DNA of 10,829 bases from Acidobacteriota bacterium (GTDB lineage Bacteria; Acidobacteriota; UBA6911; RPQK01). The notes below the pieces were generated by a model. That model was given only the letters and a program-made list of their open reading frames with translations, was not told the DNA's origin and did no database searches. The translations under genes and the position numbers were made by a program. This document shows, piece after piece, positions 1 to 5,809 of the stretch. The stretch lies in assembly GCA_003819755.1 (NCBI GenBank), contig RPQK01000180.1, forward strand, positions 1-10,829, given 5' to 3'. The stretch's first letter is position 1; each line of letters starts with the position of its first letter.

Positions 1-145
1 TCAGTTTTGTCAGTTTGTCAGTTTGTCAGTTTGTCAGTCTGTCAGTTTGTCAGTTTGTCAGTTTGTCAGTTTGTCAGTTTGTCAGTCTGTCAGTCTGTCA
101 GTCTGTCAGTCTGTCAGTCTGTCAGTCTGTCAGTTTGTCAGTTTG
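1..145. repeat. Octamer tandem array TCAGTTTG/TCAGTCTG, 18 units
   Basis: One 9-base unit (TCAGTTTTG, 1-9) is followed by 17 exact 8-base units. Two unit types occur: TCAGTTTG, and TCAGTCTG at 34 and in a run of six from 82 to 129. The clustering of one variant suggests local unit duplication. The array ends 8 bases beyond the stop codon of the minus-strand gene at 154-936 and may continue left of the window. It contains an open frame on the plus strand, but that is a periodic translation of the repeat, not a gene. Confidence 0.97.
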
Positions 146-153
146 TTCTGGCT

Positions 154-936
154 TCACTTCCACAAAACCGACCGTGAAACGATTTCGATCTGAGAATACG
201 CGAGAGGAACGTAGTAAGGTTCAACCTGGCTGGCTTCAGCCTCGTACTCGGTGAGAACCTCATTGTGCTTGTTGAGGAATTCCCGGCAGAGCGCTTGGAA
301 CCTCGCTTTCCCGTCTGCCCCGATCTCGTCGATGAGACGGAGAGGCGGAAATTGGGAGATAGGCTGACTGGCATTGAGCAACAATCGGCTCATGTGCTCT
401 CGCAACTCATTGAAAACATCCTGAATCCGAATGGTCCGCCGGGCGCGCCAGGTTTCCGTCGGCTCTTCACGATCGGCCTGCGCAATGAGCCTTTGTTCCA
501 GCTCCAGGAAGCGGTGGTAGAAAACCTCGCGGATCTTCTTCAAATCCCTTTCCCGGCGCTCGCGACACTCGTCGCGGCAACGGTTCACGAAGTCCGCCCG
601 ACTCTCTCGGGCCAGCGAGAAAAGTCCAAGCGAAGAGTTCTTCCAGGCCTGCGGCTGGTAGTACCTCGTCAGGTAGCGAACAACCTTCTGATCCGCGAGC
701 TCCGGCCAGGCAGGGGCTCCCCTCGCCGGCACCTCCTCCAATTCACCTCGGTCGAGCCATTTGACCATGTCGGCCGTCCACTCCAAGTCAACGTCGTCGA
801 TCCAAGGCGCCTCCAGGAACAGACCCCAGTCAGAATACCGGTACCCGGAGCGCATGTCCTGCAGATCGATCTTGATTTCGAATAACAGCGAAGGCAGATC
901 GACCGCCTCACTCCTTCTCAACCTAAAGTGCTTCAC
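154..936 (-). CDS. Unrecognised 260-aa protein with charged coiled coil
   Basis: I do not recognise the family. The frame stays open to a TTG at 1095 (313 aa), but the GTG at 936-934 is preferred. A GAGGAG sequence lies 6 bases upstream, a TATAAT box lies just beyond that, and the extra 53 codons would run through a GC-rich hairpin and be rich in Pro and Ser. From the GTG, the protein starts VKHFRLRR. Residues 30-100 are rich in Trp and Tyr (SDWGLF, APWIDD, DLEW). Residues 110-165 are strongly charged and probably a coiled coil (RDECRERRERDLKK, then FLELEQRL). The C-terminal part ends with a hydrophobic beta-like stretch (PYYVPLAYSQIEIV). There is no signal peptide, membrane span or zinc-binding anti-sigma motif. 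It lies downstream of the ECF sigma gene on the same strand, so read-through could co-express the two. Its role is unknown. Confidence 0.75.
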   Translation of the reverse strand: MKHFRLRRSEAVDLPSLLFEIKIDLQDMRSGYRYSDWGLFLEAPWIDDVDLEWTADMVKWLDRGELEEVPARGAPAWPELADQKVVRYLTRYYQPQAWKNSSLGLFSLARESRADFVNRCRDECRERRERDLKKIREVFYHRFLELEQRLIAQADREEPTETWRARRTIRIQDVFNELREHMSRLLLNASQPISQFPPLRLIDEIGADGKARFQALCREFLNKHNEVLTEYEAEASQVEPYYVPLAYSQIEIVSRSVLWK

Positions 937-942
937 GGGGAA

Positions 943-948
943 CTCCTC
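943..948 (-). promoter_or_regulatory. Strong Shine-Dalgarno GAGGAG choosing the GTG start at 936
   Basis: Read on the minus strand, GAGGAG is followed by six bases (TTCCCC) and then GTG. No comparable ribosome binding site serves the upstream TTG at 1095. This decides the start of the 260-aa gene. Confidence 0.65.
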
Positions 949-961
949 GTCCGAGGGGAAA

Positions 962-967
962 ATTATA
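962..967 (-). promoter_or_regulatory. Consensus -10 box TATAAT upstream of the 260-aa gene
   Basis: The minus strand reads TATAAT here. A transcript starting about 7 bases downstream would have a leader of roughly 20 bases that still contains the GAGGAG ribosome binding site. No good -35 element is visible at 16-18 bases, so the promoter is plausible but not certain. Confidence 0.4.
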
Positions 968-1038
968 CCAAAGGAGAACCGTTTGATACCCGTCAGAACG
1001 CGGGCGAACGGCGAATGGTCCAGACGGTCCTGAGGAGG

Positions 1039-1065
1039 GAGGGCGGCGGGGGAGACGCCGCCCTC
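1039..1065. terminator. Perfect 9-bp GC-rich hairpin after the ECF sigma gene
   Basis: GAGGGCGGC (1039-1047) and GCCGCCCTC (1057-1065) form a perfect inverted repeat with a 9-base loop. It lies 27 bases past the sigma factor stop codon. No T-tract follows on the minus strand, so it is not a classical intrinsic terminator. It could pause polymerase, attenuate read-through, or protect the 3' end of the mRNA. Confidence 0.5.
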
Positions 1066-1091
1066 GGGGAGAAGGATGGACGGAGGGGATT

Positions 1092-1661
1092 TCAATTGGT
1101 GAGGTATCTTTTCAATTCTTCTCGGCCGTAGAAAAGGCGCGATTTGACCGTGCCTTCCGCGACGCCCAACTGCTCGGCGATCTCCCGGATCGTAAAGCCT
1201 TCAAGGTCATGCATTCGCACCACGATCCGGTGCTTCCGGCCAAGGCGGGAAAGGGCCTTTCGGACTCTCGAACGGATCTCGGTTTGCTCGATGGTCTCAA
1301 AGGGCGTCATGCCGTTTTCGTCCGGCAAACTCACATGCTCGGAAATGTCCTCGTCGGTGCGGTTGTCGTGGCGGCGATTTTTCCGAATCATCTCCAGACA
1401 GACATTAATCGCTATCCGGTTGATCCAGGTGCCCACCTTCGAATCACCTCGGAAATACCGGGCAGCGCGGTAAACATTCAGGAACGTCTCTTGCAGGGCA
1501 TCATAGGCCGACTGCTCTTCCTTCAACATACGCAGCGCCGTGCGGTAGATCTTGTTTTCAAAGCGCTGGAACAGCTCGTTGAAGGCTCCATCTTCTCGTG
1601 CTTGTATCCGGGTCATCAGGTCTGCTTCAAAGGGCGAAACGCTCGCTATGTATGTTCCCAT
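1092..1661 (-). CDS. ECF-type RNA polymerase sigma factor (sigma-70 family)
   Basis: This 189-aa protein has the two conserved ECF regions. Region 2 is at about residues 25-95, with DALQETFLNVYRA matching the core-binding and -10 recognition helices, followed by GTWINRIAINVC. Region 4 is at about 132-186 (ALSRLGRKHRIVV, then the helix-turn-helix TIREIAEQLGVAEGTVKSRL). It should direct polymerase to a separate regulon. The frame stays open to 1808, but the ATG at 1661 is preferred: GGAG lies 6 bases upstream, the protein then starts at the usual ECF position, and the extra stretch contains a sigma-54 promoter and two operator-like dyads. No anti-sigma gene is adjacent. The immediate upstream gene encodes a sigma-54 activator, so this sigma factor is probably made on demand through transcription rather than held by an anti-sigma factor. 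The ECF subgroup is not assigned. Confidence 0.93.
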   Translation of the reverse strand: MGTYIASVSPFEADLMTRIQAREDGAFNELFQRFENKIYRTALRMLKEEQSAYDALQETFLNVYRAARYFRGDSKVGTWINRIAINVCLEMIRKNRRHDNRTDEDISEHVSLPDENGMTPFETIEQTEIRSRVRKALSRLGRKHRIVVRMHDLEGFTIREIAEQLGVAEGTVKSRLFYGREELKRYLTN

Positions 1662-1689
1662 TCTTGTCTCCGTACGGTAACTATTAGAG

Positions 1690-1705
1690 GCAAGAGGCGT
1701 GCCAA
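1690..1705 (-). promoter_or_regulatory. Sigma-54 (-24/-12) promoter of the ECF sigma gene
   Basis: The minus strand reads TTGGCACGCCTCTTGC, matching the RpoN consensus TGGCACG-N4-TTGC exactly, with GG and GC separated by 10 bases. Only the following position (C instead of A/T) deviates. The predicted start is about 1679, giving an 18-base leader that carries the GGAG ribosome binding site at 1671-1668 before the ATG at 1661. Sigma-54 promoters need an enhancer-binding ATPase, and one is encoded immediately upstream. Confidence 0.87.
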
Positions 1706-1756
1706 TTCGAAGAATCAGGAAATACGCGGGTTTGCGGGACCTGCCGGGCGGCCGGG

Positions 1757-1773
1757 TGTCAAGAAATTTGACA
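1757..1773. promoter_or_regulatory. Upstream activator site 1, TGTCAA-N5-TTGACA
   Basis: TGTCAAGAAATTTGACA is a 17-bp dyad with perfect 6-bp half-sites and a 5-base gap, the same geometry as the NtrC site (TGCACC-N5-GGTGCA). Its centre is about 86 bases upstream of the predicted sigma-54 start, within the usual range for enhancer sites. It probably binds the response regulator encoded at 1881-3311. Confidence 0.7.
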
Positions 1774-1825
1774 GGCGACGGGGGCGAACCAGTGCAGAAC
1801 CCTGTCATCTAAGGTCCGCGGCCAC

Positions 1826-1842
1826 TGTCAAAAAATTTAACA
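1826..1842. promoter_or_regulatory. Upstream activator site 2, TGTCAA-N5-TTAACA
   Basis: TGTCAAAAAATTTAACA differs from site 1 at two of 17 positions and lies 69 bp further upstream, about 155 bases from the predicted start. It sits inside a larger inverted repeat, CCACTGT (1822-1828) with ACAGTGG (1840-1846). That larger dyad might also fold in RNA at the 3' end of the regulator mRNA, but the shared sequence with site 1 favours protein binding. Confidence 0.65.
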
Positions 1843-1880
1843 GTGGTGTATGGAGAATACAGAGGAGCGGGCAGCGGAGT

Positions 1881-3311
1881 TCAATCCTCCCCCGCCTCTC
1901 CCTCCAGTTCGTACTGTTTCAGTTTGGCGATGATGGTCTGACGGCTTATTCCCAAGTCGTCCGCCGCGTGGCTTCGGTTGTACCCGTGCCGGCGCAAGGC
2001 ATCGAGGATCAGCCCTCGTTCAAACTCGGCCACCTTCTCCTTTAATCCTTCGGAGTTGCCGCCCCCAACCGTCAAGGCCAGCCTGATTCGCTCGGAGACC
2101 ATCGAATCAGGAATCGGCTGTTCGGGCTCGCACAGGATCACCATCCGTTCGACTTCATTCTCGAGCTCGCGGACGTTGCCCGGCCAATCATAGGCACGGA
2201 GCAGAGCCAGGGTTTTTGGTTCAAAGGAGGGTACCGGCTTGTTCACCCGCTGCCGGCACCGCTCCAGGAAGTACTCGCTCAGCGCTACGATGTCATCGCG
2301 CCGGCTGCGCAGAGGCGGGACGAATACGGCGAACACGTTCAGGCGAAAGAAGAGATCCTGCCTGAATCGCCCCGCTTCCACCTCTCGGCTCAAAACGCGG
2401 TTCGTGGAGGCAATGATGCGCACGTCGACTCGCCGGGAAACCTGTGCGCCGACCGGCATGATTTCCGGGTCCTGCAACACTCGCAACAACTTCACTTGGA
2501 GCTCGAGGGGAGCTTCTCCAATCTCGTCGAGGTACAAGGTCCCCTGGTGCGCCAGCTCGAAATGTCCCTTGCGGTTGTCGATAGCGCCGGTGAACGAACC
2601 CTTCTTATGACCAAAGAAGGCGCTTTCGATCAGGTCGGACGGAATAGCACCGCAGTTCACCGGGACAAACGGCTGCTCGGCCCGGGGACTCTGATCATGG
2701 ATGTATCGGGCCAACAGCTCTTTGCCGGTGCCGGTTTCCCCCTGGATAAGAACCGTGGAATTGGTGGGAACCACACGGTCGATAAGACGCATCAATTCCC
2801 GCATCTCCTGGCTCTTGAATACCAGCTGCTTGCCGGAAGGCTCAAGCGACTCGATTTCCTGGCGGAGTCGAAAGTTCTCCTTTTCGAGCCTCTCGTTGGC
2901 CCGCTGGAGTTGCTCGCTCAATCGCTCGTTTTCTTTCTTGAGCTCCCACCGTTCGATCTCCTGACGCAGGGCTTCCTTTAGCGCGACCGGTTCCCAGGGC
3001 TTGGTAATGTACCGGTGCACCTGGCCCTGGTTGATCGCGTCCATCAGGTACTCCACATCCGTGTAGCCGGTCAGGATGACGCGTATGCTGTCGGGGCGAA
3101 CCTGGCGAGCCTGGCGCAACAGGTTTACGCCGCTGATCCCAGGCATCCGCTGGTCGGTAACGATGGCAACGATTGGCCGGTCGCGAAGGATGACCAGCGC
3201 CTCGTCGCCTGTCTTTGCCTCACGGACGGTATAGTCGGCCTGAAAAGTTCGTTTCAACTTCTGCAGATTCGCCGGTTCGTCATCGACAATGAGTATTTCG
3301 TACTTATTCAT
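1881..3311 (-). CDS. Sigma-54-dependent response regulator (NtrC family)
   Basis: This 476-aa protein has three parts. The receiver domain (about 1-120) has acidic D10/D11, phospho-acceptor D53 in VTDQRMPG, T81 and K104 in YITKPW. A coiled-coil linker spans about 120-158. The AAA+ sigma-54 activation domain (about 163-400) has Walker A GETGTGKE (191-198), GSFTGA (238-243), Walker B GTLYLDE (257-263) and WPGNVREL (376-383). A Fis-type helix-turn-helix ends the protein (GYNRSHAADDLGISRQTI, 443-460). It should hydrolyse ATP to open sigma-54 promoters when phosphorylated by the upstream kinase. GSFTGA is a variant of canonical GAFTGA, with the Phe and Thr that contact sigma-54 retained. The ATG at 3311 is fixed by an in-frame TGA 6 bases upstream. 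The likely target is the sigma-54 promoter of the next gene. Confidence 0.96.
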   Translation of the reverse strand: MNKYEILIVDDEPANLQKLKRTFQADYTVREAKTGDEALVILRDRPIVAIVTDQRMPGISGVNLLRQARQVRPDSIRVILTGYTDVEYLMDAINQGQVHRYITKPWEPVALKEALRQEIERWELKKENERLSEQLQRANERLEKENFRLRQEIESLEPSGKQLVFKSQEMRELMRLIDRVVPTNSTVLIQGETGTGKELLARYIHDQSPRAEQPFVPVNCGAIPSDLIESAFFGHKKGSFTGAIDNRKGHFELAHQGTLYLDEIGEAPLELQVKLLRVLQDPEIMPVGAQVSRRVDVRIIASTNRVLSREVEAGRFRQDLFFRLNVFAVFVPPLRSRRDDIVALSEYFLERCRQRVNKPVPSFEPKTLALLRAYDWPGNVRELENEVERMVILCEPEQPIPDSMVSERIRLALTVGGGNSEGLKEKVAEFERGLILDALRRHGYNRSHAADDLGISRQTIIAKLKQYELEGEAGED

Positions 3312-3365
3312 CCTTCATCCTTCATCCTTCATCCTTCATCTTTCATCCTTCATCCTTCATCCCTT
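3309..3365 (-). repeat. AAGGATG heptamer array joining kinase and regulator genes
   Basis: On the plus strand there are seven 7-base CATCCTT units (one is CATCTTT, at 3337-3343) followed by an 8-base CATCCCTT. On the coding minus strand, AAGGATG carries a Shine-Dalgarno core (AAGGA), an ATG and, across unit junctions, TGA. The array encodes the last residues and stop codon of the kinase and the start codon of the regulator, with AAGGA of the preceding unit exactly 6 bases from the ATG. Confidence 0.95.
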
Positions 3366-5502
3366 CTTCCTTGCCTGCCGGCGCCACCGGCAATTGGATG
3401 CGAAAGACCGTCCCTTCCCCCTTCTGGCTCCTCGCTTCGATAGTCCCGTTGTGCTGCTGAATAATCCCGTAGGTGATGCTCAGGCCCAGGCCGGTCCCTT
3501 GTCCCGCAGGCTTGGTCGTGAAGAATGGCTCGAAGATTTTGCCGAGGTCCTGCTTATCGATTCCGACTCCGTTGTCCTCGACCTCGATCACCACCTTCCC
3601 GTTTCGGCAGGAGCTGCGGATCCAGATATCTCCCTCCGCGACTATCGCCTGGCAGGCGTTGGCCACGAGATTCAGGAACACCTGGCTCATCTTGCCGGGG
3701 TGACATTCCACTTGCGGAACCTGCCCGAATTCCTTGTGAATCCTGATTCTGTCCCGGTACTCGTTATGAAGGAGATTCAGCGCCAGGTTGATCGGTTCGT
3801 GGATGTCGACCGCACGAAACTCGTCGCGTTCCAACCTGGAAAACGTTTTCAGATCGCCGATGATCGCGTGAATCCTCCCGGCGCCTTCCTCGAAGTTATT
3901 CACCAGGGTATCGAGATCCTCGAGCATGAACTCGTAGTTAGCCTGCTCCTTGAGCGACCGGATCTGCTCGGTATCAGCAGGCGAGAGCGAGGCCTTGCTC
4001 TCATAGAGAGCGATCACACGTTTAAGGTTTTGGATATACTGCTTCAGGAAATCCGTGTTTCCGTAAATGAAGTTGAGCGGGTTTTTGATTTCGTGGGCGA
4101 TACCTGAAACCAGCTGTCCCAGGGAGGCCATCTTCTCGCTCTGAATCAGCTGGACCTGCGTTTCCTTCAGCTCCTCGTAAGCCTTTTGAAGCTCAACGTT
4201 GCTCTGTTCGAGCTCCCGAGTCCGTTCGCGGACCTTTTCTTCAAGCCGCTTGTTGAGTTCCAGGAATGCCTGACTTCTGTCCTCCAGCGACCTCGCCATC
4301 CGGTTGAAAGTCTTCGCCAATTCTCCGATCTCATCGCTGCCGCTGACAACCACCCGTTGGCTGAAGTCTCCGGCCGCAATAACACTGGCTCCTTGAGTCA
4401 GCCTCTTAACGGGGATCGTGATCCCTCGCGCTACGGAGTAAGTCAGGACAATAACCAGGAGAATCGAAATCGACACCGCCCCGATCACGATGTTCTTCAG
4501 TTCCATCACCGGGGCGAAGATCTGCTGTTCATTGATTCCGACGGCGCAGACCCAGCGGAAAAATTCATGGTTGACCGGAGCAATTCCGCTGATCCGGCGC
4601 GTCCCGGCCGGGTACTCGTATTGGGCGTTCTTCTGCCCTCTGACGATCGCCGTGTGCAGGTCGTCCAGCCCCAGTTCCTGGCGCAGGGTTCTCCCGTAGT
4701 TGTTCATCTGATCAGAAAGCTGAACCGGCGTGGAGAGCCCGAACCGGTTTGTCCTGAATTTATGCCCGATGATGGTGTTCCGGTCCTCGGCCAGCAGAAA
4801 GGCATAACCGGAAGTCAGTGATTGTTGCTCGAGATCTTCTTCGACCTTGTCCAGGATCTCCTGTACAAATTCCCAGTTCATGAGGCCGAGCACGCCACCC
4901 ATCACGTCGCCGGCTTCGTTCAGAACCGGCGCGGCGAAGCCAATCGAGTATTGCCGTGCCAGATCTTCATTTCGATACTCATACATCTGCTCGACGAGCT
5001 TGGAATGGTGCCACTCGATGTAACCGAATCGCCCGCTCTGCACCTGCTTGAGCCACTCGGAATTAGGCGTGTAGGACGTTAGATTCTGCCCCTTGATCCG
5101 GTTCGCGCGACCGGCGTCCAAATGGATCCCGACCCGGTTCCGATCGGCTGTGTTGGTCACGAGGATGTTGCCGTTCCGGTCGAACAAAATCAACAGATCG
5201 TACACTTCGTGGATTTCTACCAGGACGTCCAGCAGCGCCTTCGCATCTTTGCGCCGATCTCCCGCCAGGTATTCCCGAAAGTCGCGGTAGAGACTGGTCG
5301 AAATCATCTCTTCGGTCTTCTCGAGGAGAGTGAGTTGGATGGTGTCGCTGATATCGCGGGCAATCTGCTCAAGGAAGAGCGCCACACGATCCTCGGTGAT
5401 GCGGTTCTTGGCTTGAAAGTAGGAAAAGATGGAAACACCAATCAGCGGAACGAGGCACAAAGGCAGAATGAGGAGGAGTAGTTTGTATTTAAGGCTCTGC
5501 AT
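3343..5502 (-). CDS. Membrane sensor histidine kinase (dCache-HAMP-HisKA-HATPase)
   Basis: This 719-aa protein has a first membrane span at about 7-29, an extracytoplasmic double-Cache-like sensor (about 35-335, with YDLLILFDRNGNIL and AAPVLNEAGDVMGGVLG typical of such folds), a second span at about 336-358, a HAMP domain (about 359-411) and a coiled coil (about 411-455). The dimerisation domain has H470 in SGIAHEIKNP. The ATPase domain has an N box (NLVANACQAI, 611-620), G1 (DNGVGID, 643-649), an F box (FEPFFTTK, 657-664) and G2 (GQGTGLGLS, 667-675). It should sense a small extracellular ligand, autophosphorylate, and pass phosphate to the receiver of the next gene, which starts 31 bases after its stop. 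No receiver is fused to it. The ligand cannot be told from sequence. No clear ribosome binding site precedes the ATG. The C-terminal GMKDEG is encoded by the repeat array. Confidence 0.95.
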   Translation of the reverse strand: MQSLKYKLLLLILPLCLVPLIGVSIFSYFQAKNRITEDRVALFLEQIARDISDTIQLTLLEKTEEMISTSLYRDFREYLAGDRRKDAKALLDVLVEIHEVYDLLILFDRNGNILVTNTADRNRVGIHLDAGRANRIKGQNLTSYTPNSEWLKQVQSGRFGYIEWHHSKLVEQMYEYRNEDLARQYSIGFAAPVLNEAGDVMGGVLGLMNWEFVQEILDKVEEDLEQQSLTSGYAFLLAEDRNTIIGHKFRTNRFGLSTPVQLSDQMNNYGRTLRQELGLDDLHTAIVRGQKNAQYEYPAGTRRISGIAPVNHEFFRWVCAVGINEQQIFAPVMELKNIVIGAVSISILLVIVLTYSVARGITIPVKRLTQGASVIAAGDFSQRVVVSGSDEIGELAKTFNRMARSLEDRSQAFLELNKRLEEKVRERTRELEQSNVELQKAYEELKETQVQLIQSEKMASLGQLVSGIAHEIKNPLNFIYGNTDFLKQYIQNLKRVIALYESKASLSPADTEQIRSLKEQANYEFMLEDLDTLVNNFEEGAGRIHAIIGDLKTFSRLERDEFRAVDIHEPINLALNLLHNEYRDRIRIHKEFGQVPQVECHPGKMSQVFLNLVANACQAIVAEGDIWIRSSCRNGKVVIEVEDNGVGIDKQDLGKIFEPFFTTKPAGQGTGLGLSITYGIIQQHNGTIEARSQKGEGTVFRIQLPVAPAGKEEGMKDEG

Positions 5503-5527
5503 TCGCGTTCGCCCGGTTCCGGCCCAC

Positions 5528-5544
5528 AGTCAAGAGTCTTGACA
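5528..5544. promoter_or_regulatory. Third dyad, AGTCAA-N5-TTGACA, upstream of kinase gene
   Basis: AGTCAAGAGTCTTGACA has the same half-sites and 5-base gap as the two sites before the ECF gene, with one half-site mismatch. Its inner 15 bases (GTCAAGA-G-TCTTGAC) are a perfect palindrome. It lies 26 bases upstream of the kinase ATG, so it could let the response regulator control its own operon. No convincing sigma-54 promoter lies nearby, so repression or an unusual arrangement is possible. Confidence 0.5.
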
Positions 5545-5559
5545 GCCAACTGACAAGCA

Positions 5560-5589
5560 ATCTTACACCCGGCGTGAACGGCGCGACAA
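5560..5589 (-). promoter_or_regulatory. Weak sigma-70-like promoter candidate for the kinase-regulator operon
   Basis: The minus strand reads TTGTCG (5589-5584), an 18-base spacer, then TAAGAT (5565-5560). Each box matches 4 of 6 consensus positions. The start would be near 5553, placing the dyad at 5528-5544 in the early leader, where a bound protein could block elongation or re-initiation. Confidence 0.3.
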
Positions 5590-5604
5590 CGCTTATGCAC
5601 TGAT

Positions 5605-5699
5605 GCCCGCTGCCTGCTGACCGCTGACCGGTGGAGTGGCGGCATACCCAGCAGGCGGTCAGTTGATCAGCGGGCAGCGGGCAGCGCGCAGTCGGTCAG
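5605..5699. repeat. Inverted-repeat and heptad-repeat region
   Basis: The 5503-5809 gap holds this structure besides the two divergent promoters. The left arm 5605-5630 and right arm 5656-5682 are reverse complements with only a few differences and could form a hairpin of about 26 bp. The right side is also a degenerate heptad series (CGGGCAG at 5671 and 5678, CGCGCAG at 5685). The 13-mer GCTGACCGCTGAC at 5616-5628 recurs exactly at 8730-8742, so this is a dispersed repeat family. Confidence 0.75.
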
Positions 5700-5754
5700 C
5701 GCCCGTTATTTTCCTACTTGCTTGATTTAGCTCACTTTCGGGCATTGCCGGGGA

Positions 5755-5783
5755 TTGACTTCAGGGAATCAGCCTCCTATCAT
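5755..5783 (+). promoter_or_regulatory. Sigma-70-type promoter of the CarH-like regulator
   Basis: TTGACT (5755-5760), a 17-base spacer and TATCAT (5778-5783) each match 5 of 6 consensus positions. The predicted start is near 5790, about 20 bases before the ATG at 5810. Confidence 0.72.
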
Positions 5784-5809
5784 TTAACCCCGTTCCCTTA
5801 CGGAAATTC

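Noticed and set aside
1..145. CRISPR array or direct-repeat immunity locus at either end of the window
   Set aside because: Units are 7-9 bases with no unique spacers, and no cas genes are present.
15..254. Plus-strand frame of 79 codons with a VCQFVSLS-type repeat
   Set aside because: It is a direct translation of the 8-base tandem array with no ribosome binding site; the real gene here is on the minus strand.
154..936. Anti-sigma factor for the adjacent ECF sigma
   Set aside because: It has no membrane span and no H-x3-C-x2-C zinc motif; nothing in the sequence supports this role beyond position.
937..1095. TTG start overlapping the ECF stop codon, giving a 313-aa protein
   Set aside because: The region has a perfect hairpin and a TATAAT box, no ribosome binding site for the TTG, and a much better GTG start with GAGGAG at 936.
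1662..1808. N-terminal extension of the ECF sigma factor to an ATG at 1808
   Set aside because: It would place the sigma-54 promoter and an activator dyad inside the coding region. The ATG at 1661 has a well-spaced GGAG and gives a normal ECF length.
1822..1846. Intrinsic terminator of the response regulator gene
   Set aside because: There is only a 7-bp stem with the T-run inside the loop, not after the stem; the sequence shared with 1757-1773 favours a protein-binding site.
3289..4107. Plus-strand open frame of 272 codons opposite the histidine kinase
   Set aside because: It is a shadow of the kinase ATPase domain, begins inside the heptamer array and has no family features.
5508..5527. 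GG-N10-GC spacing just upstream of the kinase start, as a possible sigma-54 promoter
   Set aside because: Only the GG and GC and one further base match. In GC-rich DNA this is expected by chance, and the start would fall at or beyond the ATG.
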